From Flavobacteriales bacterium (GTDB taxonomy: Bacteria; Bacteroidota; Bacteroidia; Flavobacteriales_D; CAJJDF01), in contig JALRIS010000088.1 in the NCBI GenBank assembly GCA_023255335.1, positions 1 to 34,667 of the forward strand: a DNA stretch of 34,667 bases. The letters are read 5' to 3'. Positions 1 through 7,215 of the stretch are shown here, one piece after another. Position numbers and translations under genes: made by a program. The notes beneath the pieces were generated by a model that was not told where the DNA came from, made no database searches, and saw only the letters and a program-made list of their open reading frames with translations. Each line of letters opens with the position of its first letter. Position 1 is the stretch's first letter.

Positions 1-877
1 AGCTGCCTCCACTATTTTCTGATCTATAAACAGCTCCTTTTCTTAGTTCTAATTCCACGGCTGCGTACAACACGTTTGGTTTCATAGGAGAAATAGCCAG
101 GCCGATTTTTCCTTTGTTGGATTTGGGTATTCCGTTATCTATTTTTATCCAACTTTCACCGCCATCTAAACTTTTGAATAGTGAAGTTCCGGGTCCTCCT
201 CCCATGTAGACAGCTACATTTCGGTGCCTTTGCCAGGTGGCTGCATAGAGGATCTTTGGATTTTTGGGGTCAATAACAATGTCTGTAACTCCCGTCCACT
301 CGTTTATTTCAAGCGTATTTTTCCATGTTTTTCCACCGTCAGTTGTTTTAAACAATCCTCGTTCGCCTCCTTTGCTCCACAATGGACCTTGAGCAGCTAC
401 CCACACAATATTCGAATTAGTGGGGTGAACAATTATTTTGGAAATATGTTCAGACAGTTTCAGTCCTTTTTCAGTCCAAGTTTTTCCACCGTCAACACTG
501 TGATAAATACCTTTTCCAATACCAACATGCCTTCCGCCTACATTTTCTCCAGTTCCCAGCCAAATGGAAGAATTGTTTTGGGGGTCTAAAGTGATACATC
601 CGGTCGAGTAAAAAGGTTGTTTCTCTGTCAAAGGAAACCAAGTTGTACCCGCATTGGTTGTTTTCCATACTCCCCCAGATCCCACTGCTGCATACCAGAT
701 GTTTTCATTGGTTGGGTCTATGGCCAAATCGGCAATTCTACCCGACATAAAAGCTGGACCAATGCTTCGGAATTTGAATCCGTTTAATGCTGTTTTGAGT
801 TCTGAACTAGTTTGAGAAAATGAATTACTTGTACAAAATAAGACAGTGGATAGACAGAGTAATTGGATTAATTTCAT
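1..877 (-). CDS. BNR/sortilin (VPS10)-like repeat protein, N-terminal part; runs off the left edge
   Basis: Manual minus-strand translation from ATG at 877-875: MKLIQLLCLSTVLFCTSNSFSQ (signal peptide), then ...FRSIGPAFMSGRIADLAIDPTNENIWYAAVGSGGVWKTTNAGTTW..., with repeated 'TTDGGKTW'/'SVDGGKTW' BNR motifs. Open to position 1. Absent from the supplied ORF track because it has no stop in the window. Confidence 0.9.
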   Translation of the reverse strand, partial: MKLIQLLCLSTVLFCTSNSFSQTSSELKTALNGFKFRSIGPAFMSGRIADLAIDPTNENIWYAAVGSGGVWKTTNAGTTWFPLTEKQPFYSTGCITLDPQNNSSIWLGTGENVGGRHVGIGKGIYHSVDGGKTWTEKGLKLSEHISKIIVHPTNSNIVWVAAQGPLWSKGGERGLFKTTDGGKTWKNTLEINEWTGVTDIVIDPKNPKILYAATWQRHRNVAVYMGGGPGTSLFKSLDGGESWIKIDNGIPKSNKGKIGLAISPMKPNVLYAAVELELRKGAVYRSENSGGS

Positions 878-987
878 TGTTTTTTTTGTTTTTGTACTGA
901 TAAAAATAGGAAAGATTTTAATGAGTCCTTCGGTATCGGGCAGTTTCTTTTTCTCTCAATCTGTGGGCACCAATTTTATTAAACAAA

Positions 988-1018
988 AAAAAGGGAAGTG
1001 CGGCACTTCCCTTTTTAC
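988..1018 (-). terminator. Rho-independent terminator of the lysS operon
   Basis: Inverted repeat AAGGGAAGTG-CGG-CACTTCCCTT with a T-run on the minus strand (A-run on plus), just downstream of the 1045-1362 ORF. Confidence 0.8.
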
Positions 1019-1044
1019 ATAATATTCATTTTGGCAAGAGAGAA

Positions 1045-1362
1045 TTACTCCTCTTTACTCCAATCTTTGGTGTTTAGTTTGTGGTACACAAAACTTAGCT
1101 TGTTGGCGATATCGTGATTTTTGTCTCGATCGCCACTCGCTTCTTTTATTTTGGTTTCTTGTTCCATTAAAAAGTTCCCAACATCAATCGTATGTTTCCC
1201 TTTTTCGAAAATTTTTATAATCGTAGAAACATACCAGTCATACTCTACCGGGTCGTGTTCTTCTTTTACTTCAATGATTCCCCATGAGGTTTGAAGAATG
1301 TGAGTCATCATGTCTCTCAAGTCTTCGTTTTGAAGGTCTGTGTGTTCGTGTTGTTCTTCCAT
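1045..1362 (-). CDS. Hypothetical protein (105 aa) downstream of lysS
   Basis: Start trimmed from 1455 to the ATG at 1362 (MEEQHEHTDLQNEDLRDMM...). This ATG overlaps the lysS stop as TAATG, suggesting translational coupling. No family recognised. Confidence 0.7.
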   Translation of the reverse strand: MEEQHEHTDLQNEDLRDMMTHILQTSWGIIEVKEEHDPVEYDWYVSTIIKIFEKGKHTIDVGNFLMEQETKIKEASGDRDKNHDIANKLSFVYHKLNTKDWSKEE

Positions 1363-3071
1363 TAATTTTCTGTATAATCTACGATAAGTGTTTCCTCCGT
1401 TTTGGTCACTTTTACTAGGCCTAATTTTGTCAAGGATTTCATTCCTTTGTCCCATTGCTTGTTGCTGAGGTCAGTAGAAGCTTTTAAATCGCTCAATTCC
1501 ATCGATTTTTTTTCTTTAATAATGTCGTAAATGGCTTTTTCGTTTTCGGCAAGTTCCAGTTTCTTTTTCTTTGTTTCTGGGCGCATCTGAGGGAAAAATA
1601 ACACTTCCTGGATAGACTGGTTGTTAGTTAAAAACATGATAAGTCGATCCATACCGATTCCCAAACCAGAAGTAGGAGGCATTCCATATTCTAGAGCTCT
1701 CAAAAAATCATGGTCAATAAATTCACCTGCTTCATCATCTCCACGAGCCGCAAGTTTTAGTTGTTCTTCAAATCTTTCTCTTTGGTCTATTGGGTCATTT
1801 AGCTCGCTGTAGGCATTGGCAATTTCTTTTCCACACACCATTAATTCAAATCTTTCTGTCAATTCTGGGTCTTCGCGATGCACTTTGCACAAGGGAGACA
1901 TTTCTTTTGGGTAATCGGTAATAAAAGTCGGTTGGATATAATTTCCTTCGCATTTTTCGCCAAAAATTTCATCAATCAATTTTCCCTTCCCCATCGTCTC
2001 ATCTACTTCTATGCCCATTTCTCTTGCAGCTGTGCGCAATTCTTCTTCAGACTTTCCTTTGATGTCGAAGCCAGTAAAGTCGATAATCGACTGCCTCATG
2101 GTGACACGTTTGTATGGAGCTTTAAAATCAATGTTGTGTTCTCCAAAAGTAGCTCGAGTGGTTCCGTTCACCTCGGTAGCTACTTTTTCCAATAATTTTT
2201 CGGTAAAATCCATCATCCAATTATAGTCTTTGTAAGCTACATAGATTTCCATTGCCGTAAACTCGGGGTTGTGAGTACGGTCCATTCCCTCGTTTCTGAA
2301 GTTTTTACTAAACTCATATACTCCGTCAAAGCCTCCTACAATTAACCTTTTGAGGTACAATTCATTGGCAATTCTCATGTACAACGGAATATCAAGGCTA
2401 TTGTGATGGGTAATAAAAGGACGAGCGGCTGCACCTCCTGCTATGGGCTGTAAAACTGGAGTTTCAACCTCAAAGTATCCTGCCTCGTTAAAAAAGTTTC
2501 TCATTGCGTTGAACATTTTTGTTCTTTTCACAAAAACTTCTTTCACTTGCGGATTTACAACTAAATCCACATATCTCTGTCTATACCGTAGTTCTGGGTT
2601 CGTAAAGGCGTCATGTACTTTTCCTTCGCTATCCGTTTTGGGCATCGGAAGCGGTTTTAATGACTTGCTCAACAATGTCATTTTTTCTACGTTGATCGAT
2701 TTTTCTCCAACTTGAGTAGTAAAAAGGGTACCCTCAATTCCTATGAAATCACCAATATCTAGTAATTTTTTGTACACATCGTTGTACCAAGATTTATCCT
2801 CATCAGGACACATCACATCTCTGTTAAAGTAAGCTTGAACTCTTCCTGCAGAATCTTGGATAGAGGAAAAAGATGCCTTTCCCATAATATTTTTGGTCAT
2901 TAATCTTCCAGCCACAATTACTCGTTTACCTTCTTCGTAATTTTCTTTTAATTCAGAGGAAAGAGTGTTAACTGGAAATAGGGCAGCGGGATACGGATCG
3001 ATTCCTTGTGCAATAATTTTTTTTCTTGTTTCTCTTCGAAAGATTTCTTGTTCAGATAATTCTAAGCTCAT
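1362..3071 (-). CDS. lysS: Lysyl-tRNA synthetase, class II, with C-terminal extension
   Basis: Class II LysRS motifs (RQRYVDLVVNP, FRNEGMDRTHNPEFTAMEIYVAY, GLGIGMDRLIMFLTNNQSIQEVLFFP). Start trimmed to MSLELSEQE because the upstream part of the ORF contains a promoter-like box. Confidence 0.97.
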   Translation of the reverse strand: MSLELSEQEIFRRETRKKIIAQGIDPYPAALFPVNTLSSELKENYEEGKRVIVAGRLMTKNIMGKASFSSIQDSAGRVQAYFNRDVMCPDEDKSWYNDVYKKLLDIGDFIGIEGTLFTTQVGEKSINVEKMTLLSKSLKPLPMPKTDSEGKVHDAFTNPELRYRQRYVDLVVNPQVKEVFVKRTKMFNAMRNFFNEAGYFEVETPVLQPIAGGAAARPFITHHNSLDIPLYMRIANELYLKRLIVGGFDGVYEFSKNFRNEGMDRTHNPEFTAMEIYVAYKDYNWMMDFTEKLLEKVATEVNGTTRATFGEHNIDFKAPYKRVTMRQSIIDFTGFDIKGKSEEELRTAAREMGIEVDETMGKGKLIDEIFGEKCEGNYIQPTFITDYPKEMSPLCKVHREDPELTERFELMVCGKEIANAYSELNDPIDQRERFEEQLKLAARGDDEAGEFIDHDFLRALEYGMPPTSGLGIGMDRLIMFLTNNQSIQEVLFFPQMRPETKKKKLELAENEKAIYDIIKEKKSMELSDLKASTDLSNKQWDKGMKSLTKLGLVKVTKTEETLIVDYTEN

Positions 3072-3106
3072 TGTCAACTTTATTAGGCTTGGTTTAAATT
3101 TGGAGG

Positions 3107-3114
3107 CAAATATA
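3107..3114 (-). promoter_or_regulatory. Bacteroidetes -7 box (TATATTTG) for lysS
   Basis: Matches TAnnTTTG on the minus strand about 35 nt upstream of ATG 3071. Confidence 0.5.
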
Positions 3115-3214
3115 CGCATTTTGTAAGGAGTTTTACTGGAAAATTCTCGTAGTTTCTATCGAGTTGAGAGGAAGAATAAAATTTAAGAGAGAAACTATTT
3201 ATCAGTTATTTCTG

Positions 3215-3222
3215 TAACTTTG
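3215..3222 (+). promoter_or_regulatory. Bacteroidetes -7 box (TAACTTTG) for folA-pnuC
   Basis: Exact TAnnTTTG match, 23 nt upstream of ATG 3246. Confidence 0.55.
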
Positions 3223-3245
3223 ACAAACCCTATTTTTTTTTGACC

Positions 3246-3752
3246 ATGAAAGTATCCTTAATTGTTGCGAAAGCAGCGAATGAAGCAATCGGAAAAGACA
3301 ATGATTTAATTTGGCACTTGCGAGATGACATGCGTTACTTTTCTGAGACAACAAAAGGGCATTATGTTATTATGGGAAGAAAAAACTTTGATTCTATTCC
3401 AGCGAAATACCGCCCATTACCAGATAGGCCGAATGTGATTGTTACACGCAACCCAGATTTTGCAGCAGAGGAGTGTGTTGTAGTGGGTTCTGTGGAAGAG
3501 GGAATAGAGATAGCTCGCAAAAATGGGGAGAAAGAGGCGTTTGTGATTGGAGGCGGGCAAATTTACCACACTGCACTTCAGAATGATTTGGTTGATAAAT
3601 TGTACATAACCTACGTGCATCATGAGTTTGATGCTGATGTATTTTTTCCCGAATACGACAAATCTATCTGGAAAAAAACGAGCGAAATATTTCATCCAAA
3701 AGATGAAAAACATGAGTTTTCATTCTCTTATGTGACCTACGAAAAAAAGTAA
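3246..3752 (+). CDS. folA: Dihydrofolate reductase
   Basis: MKVSLIVAKAANEAIGKDNDLIWHLRDDMRYF...VIMGRKNFDSIP...RPNVIVTRNPDF...AFVIGGGQIYHTAL is diagnostic of DHFR. Confidence 0.96.
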   Translation: MKVSLIVAKAANEAIGKDNDLIWHLRDDMRYFSETTKGHYVIMGRKNFDSIPAKYRPLPDRPNVIVTRNPDFAAEECVVVGSVEEGIEIARKNGEKEAFVIGGGQIYHTALQNDLVDKLYITYVHHEFDADVFFPEYDKSIWKKTSEIFHPKDEKHEFSFSYVTYEKK

Positions 3753-3754
3753 TT

Positions 3755-4339
3755 TTGGACACGATTGACTCCAACCAAATTCCCAAAACTCTGACTCAAC
3801 AGAAACTATTTCTTGCCCTAGAAATTCTTGCCATCAGTTTAGGACTGACCTACACAATTCTGTACATCCAAGAAGTGCGATATTGTTTCGTATTTGCTCT
3901 TTTGGGTGCCCTCATTTATGCTTATTTGTGTTTTCAGAAGAAAATTCTTGCAGAGTCTTTATTGCAAGTTTTTTATGTTCTCACTGCTGTTTACGGGTGG
4001 TTCAATTGGGGAAGGTTTAACGAAAATAGTTTTTCTCTCACAACTCATGTTGTTATTCTTGTTATTACTGCCGTTGCGACCTATGCAATAGGAAGGTTCT
4101 TAAAAAATAAAACAAAATCAAAGCTCCCATACTTAGATTCTTTTACCTCTGTTTTTAGCCTAACCGGAACTTGGTTAATGGTGAATTTTGTTCACGAAAC
4201 TTGGTTATATTTTATAGCAATCAATTTCGTTTCCATGTTTTTGTATTACCAGCGAGGGATGAAATTGAGTGTTTTTTTGTATGCCTTTTATGTGTATTTG
4301 AGTCTCGCTGGTTGGTTCCATTGGAATTTATTTTTTTAA
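3755..4339 (+). CDS. pnuC: Nicotinamide mononucleotide/riboside transporter PnuC family, TTG start
   Basis: Polytopic; VYGWFNWGRF, ...TWLMVNFVHETWLYFIAINFVSMFLYYQRG...YLSLAGWFHW typical of PnuC. Starts 2 nt after the folA stop. Confidence 0.9.
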   Translation: MDTIDSNQIPKTLTQQKLFLALEILAISLGLTYTILYIQEVRYCFVFALLGALIYAYLCFQKKILAESLLQVFYVLTAVYGWFNWGRFNENSFSLTTHVVILVITAVATYAIGRFLKNKTKSKLPYLDSFTSVFSLTGTWLMVNFVHETWLYFIAINFVSMFLYYQRGMKLSVFLYAFYVYLSLAGWFHWNLFF

Positions 4340-4424
4340 GTTCATTCTCATTGGTAGATTTTAGTTTCGAAGTATGAAGTAAACACTAGATTGAATCACC
4401 TAATTCACGAGGAAAAAAGAGGAA

Positions 4425-4877
4425 TTATTCTTTGTTTTTGGAATCGAGTAGTATCGTTACAGGTCCGTCATTCTTCAGTTTTACTTTCATGTCCGCACCA
4501 AAAACTCCGGTTTTTACTGGAGTACTTGCTTGAGCTCGAAGGGATTTTATGAAATTTTCGTACAGAGGAATTGCCTTTTGGGGATTGGCAGAACGAATGA
4601 AAGAGGGTCTGGTGCCTTTTTTACAAGAAGCAAATAAAGTGAACTGACTGACAACTAAAATTTCTCCATGAACTTCATTGAGCGATAGGTTCATTTTTCC
4701 TTGTTTATCGTTGAAAATCCTCAAAGTCAGAGTCTTTTTTACAAGCCAATCGATATCTTCTTGAGTATCGTTACTTTCAATTCCAACAAGCACCAATAGG
4801 CCATGATTAATAGCCGCATGAACTTTTGACTCAATCGAGACAGAGGCTTCCGTTACTCTTTGAATGACGATTCTCAT
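4425..4877 (-). CDS. dtd: D-aminoacyl-tRNA deacylase
   Basis: MRIVIQRVTEASVSI...GLLVLVGIE...GEILVVSQFTLFASCKKGTRPSFIRSA...VKTGVFGADMKVKLKNDGPVTILLDS: canonical DTD. Confidence 0.97.
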   Translation of the reverse strand: MRIVIQRVTEASVSIESKVHAAINHGLLVLVGIESNDTQEDIDWLVKKTLTLRIFNDKQGKMNLSLNEVHGEILVVSQFTLFASCKKGTRPSFIRSANPQKAIPLYENFIKSLRAQASTPVKTGVFGADMKVKLKNDGPVTILLDSKNKE

Positions 4878-4884
4878 AGCTCAA

Positions 4885-5832
4885 TTATTTAGGTGCATAC
4901 AAACTTTCTCTAAATCCGCTCGTATCATCTCCGTGAAATAGATTTAAGTAGTTTTCGTACCTAAACTCGGCAATTTCACCTTCCTCTACAGCTTTTTTTA
5001 TTGCACACTTTGGTTCGTTAACGTGCACACAATTATGGAATTTACAGTCATTCATTCTTTTTCTCATTTCGGGGAAATAGTGATGAATTTCCTCTTTCTC
5101 GATGTCGATAATTCCTAGTCCTTTTATTCCCGGAGTATCAATGATGTGGCCGCCAAATTTTAGTTCATGCATTTCGGCAAAGGTGGTGGTGTGTTTTCCT
5201 TGGTTATGTGTGTCAGAAATATCACTTGTTTTGATTTTTAAAGAATGGTCAATTAAATTAATAAGTGATGATTTTCCCACCCCAGAGTTACCAGAAAACA
5301 CGGAGGTTTTATTCGTCATTTCTGACTTTACTTCGTCAATGTTTATGTTTTTTTCTACCGATGTTTTAATGCACCGATGTCCAATTTTGGAGTATACTTC
5401 TACCATCGTTTCTAATTCGGCCAATTCCGTTGTAGAAAGCAAATCAATTTTGTTAAAAATCAATACCGTTGGAATGTGATAAGCTTCAGCCGTTACTAAA
5501 AATCGATCGATAAAATTGAGGTAGGTTTTGGGATAGTTAACCGTCACAACTAAAAATGCCAAATCAATATTGGAGGCGATGATGTGTGCTTTTTTGGATA
5601 AATTCACCGACTTTCTAATGATGTAATTCTTTCGTGGTTCGATTTCCACTATCATTCCGTTATCATCTTCCTGCAATTCTATTATTACGCTGTCTCCTAC
5701 TGTTACCGGATTGGTGGTTTGGATGCCCTGTAGACGAAACTTTCCTTTTATGCGGCAAGAAATAATCTTTCCGTTTTCCAGTTTTACTGAGTACCAGCTA
5801 CCAGTTGATTTTATGACTAATCCTTTTTCCAA
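4885..5832 (-). CDS. rsgA: Ribosome small subunit-dependent GTPase A, apparent TTG start
   Basis: Circularly permuted GTPase motifs (NKIDLL, SGNSGVGKSSLIN, DTPGIKGLG) and a C-terminal Cys/His zinc motif (CKFHNCVHVNEPKCAI). Confidence 0.96.
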   Translation of the reverse strand: MEKGLVIKSTGSWYSVKLENGKIISCRIKGKFRLQGIQTTNPVTVGDSVIIELQEDDNGMIVEIEPRKNYIIRKSVNLSKKAHIIASNIDLAFLVVTVNYPKTYLNFIDRFLVTAEAYHIPTVLIFNKIDLLSTTELAELETMVEVYSKIGHRCIKTSVEKNINIDEVKSEMTNKTSVFSGNSGVGKSSLINLIDHSLKIKTSDISDTHNQGKHTTTFAEMHELKFGGHIIDTPGIKGLGIIDIEKEEIHHYFPEMRKRMNDCKFHNCVHVNEPKCAIKKAVEEGEIAEFRYENYLNLFHGDDTSGFRESLYAPK

Positions 5833-5849
5833 TGGGTTGTTTTAGGACT

Positions 5850-5857
5850 CAAAGATA
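5850..5857 (-). promoter_or_regulatory. Bacteroidetes -7 box (TATCTTTG) for rsgA-dtd
   Basis: Exact TAnnTTTG on the minus strand, 17 nt upstream of the rsgA start. Confidence 0.55.
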
Positions 5858-5904
5858 CGGTAATTCTAGTCAAAAGAAAATTCCAATTTTTTCATAAAAC
5901 AGAA

Positions 5905-6015
5905 TTAGTTAGCTTCATATTTTTTGGCAAACTTCACCATTTCCGCAATGAGTGATTGGCTGTTTCTCCCTTTTTTGGTGACGGAATATTCAACTCGTGG
6001 AGGTACTTCTCCAAA
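5905..6015 (-). pseudogene. 3' remnant of an HxlR-family transcriptional regulator
   Basis: Minus-strand translation FGEVPPRVEYSVTKKGRNSQSLIAEMVKFAKKYEAN*. 'VPPRVEYSxTxKG' is the HxlR-family C-terminal signature. An in-frame stop lies just upstream (TAA ATC TGC TCG GCT AAT TTT) and there is no DNA-binding region. Confidence 0.8.
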
Positions 6016-6102
6016 ATTAGCCGAGCAGATTTAGCACAATTCATCTTGAAGGAGGTGGAGGAAGAAAATTATTGGTATCAAATGCCATTTATTAGCTACT
6101 AG
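6013..6102 (+). pseudogene. 3' remnant of an NAD(P)-binding (SDR/NmrA-like) oxidoreductase
   Basis: Plus-strand translation KISRADLAQFILKEVEEENYWYQMPFISY*. 'ISRADLAxFIL' followed by a short C-terminal tail matches the end of NmrA/SDR_a5-like NAD(P)-binding proteins. No Rossmann N-terminus present. Confidence 0.68.
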
Positions 6103-6128
6103 CGCAGCGATACTATCTAACCAATAGA

Positions 6129-6162
6129 AGAAAGACACTCATAAAACTGAGTGTCTTTTTTA
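6129..6162 (+). terminator. Rho-independent terminator behind the oxidoreductase remnant
   Basis: AAAGACACTC-ATAAAACT-GAGTGTCTTT followed by a T-run. Confidence 0.8.
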
Positions 6163-6271
6163 TTTAACTCATTTGGAATTTCTTTTTTTTCAAGGAAAAC
6201 CACAGAGTTATAACCTTGTTGGTTGAAAATTCTTTATTTTTAAAGAATAATTCAAAATCAATTTTGAGGAA

Positions 6272-7177
6272 ATGTCGATAGAAATAAAAAACGTAACCAA
6301 AGAATACGGACTGCAAAAAGCACTTAATGAAGTAACTTTTACGGTAAAAAGAGGAGAGATATTAGGGTTTTTAGGACCTAATGGAGCAGGGAAGTCAACG
6401 TTGATGAAGATTATCACTTGTTACATTCCACCTACTTCTGGAACTGTCATAGTAGACGGTTATGATGTTCGAGAAGATTCATTAGAGATAAGAAAGAAAG
6501 TGGGATATTTGCCTGAGCACAATCCTCTTTATTTGGATATGTATGTGAAAGAGTATTTGAGTTTTATTGCTGGATTACATAAACTTCCAAAAAAGAAAGA
6601 AAAAGTATCAAACGTGGTCGAATTAGTGGGGTTAGAAATTGAACAAAACAAACGAATAGGGGAGTTGTCCAAAGGATACAAGCAAAGAGTAGGGCTTGCG
6701 CAGGCGCTTATTCATGATCCAAATGTGCTTATTTTAGATGAGCCTACAAGTGGACTGGATCCAAATCAACTAGCCGATATTAGGGAGGTCATAAAACGAA
6801 TTGGTAAAGAAAAAACTGTCATGTTTTCCTCTCATATTATGCAGGAAGTAGAGGCGATTTGTGATAGAATTGTCATTATTAACAGAGGCAATTTATTGGT
6901 AGATCAGGATGCCAACCAAATTATGAAAGCCAGTTCCGACAGACAAATTGTTCGTGTAGAATTTGATCAGGTTGTATCGAAAAATGAGCTGAAGCAAATT
7001 GACGGAGTAAGTAAAGTTACGCAATTGAAGGGCAACGAGTGGGAAATAAGTTCCCTTCAGTCTCAAGATTTGAGAGCTTCGATTTCGAAATTTGCGGGTG
7101 CAAAAGGAATATTGGTGTTGTCTTTACAGAAAGAAACTCAAAAGCTGGAAAATATTTTTAAAGATCTTACTCATTAA
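6272..7177 (+). CDS. gldA: Gliding motility-type ABC transporter ATP-binding protein GldA
   Basis: Walker A GPNGAGKST, LSKGYKQRVGLAQAL signature, Walker B VLILDEPTSGLDPNQ; the overall sequence resembles Bacteroidetes GldA. Confidence 0.85.
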   Translation: MSIEIKNVTKEYGLQKALNEVTFTVKRGEILGFLGPNGAGKSTLMKIITCYIPPTSGTVIVDGYDVREDSLEIRKKVGYLPEHNPLYLDMYVKEYLSFIAGLHKLPKKKEKVSNVVELVGLEIEQNKRIGELSKGYKQRVGLAQALIHDPNVLILDEPTSGLDPNQLADIREVIKRIGKEKTVMFSSHIMQEVEAICDRIVIINRGNLLVDQDANQIMKASSDRQIVRVEFDQVVSKNELKQIDGVSKVTQLKGNEWEISSLQSQDLRASISKFAGAKGILVLSLQKETQKLENIFKDLTH

Positions 7178-7215
7178 GCCGAGTTGGCTCATAAATTTAC
7201 CTAAATCAACAAGGA

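Noticed and set aside
224-589. 121-aa plus-strand ORF at the left edge
   Set aside because: Antisense to the BNR-repeat protein that reads through on the minus strand.
6208-6417. 69-aa minus-strand ORF overlapping the gldA start
   Set aside because: Antisense of the gldA Walker A region; no independent support.
6272-7177. A gliding-motility gene cluster around gldA
   Set aside because: No other gld genes are in the window; gldA is alone here, so no cluster can be claimed.
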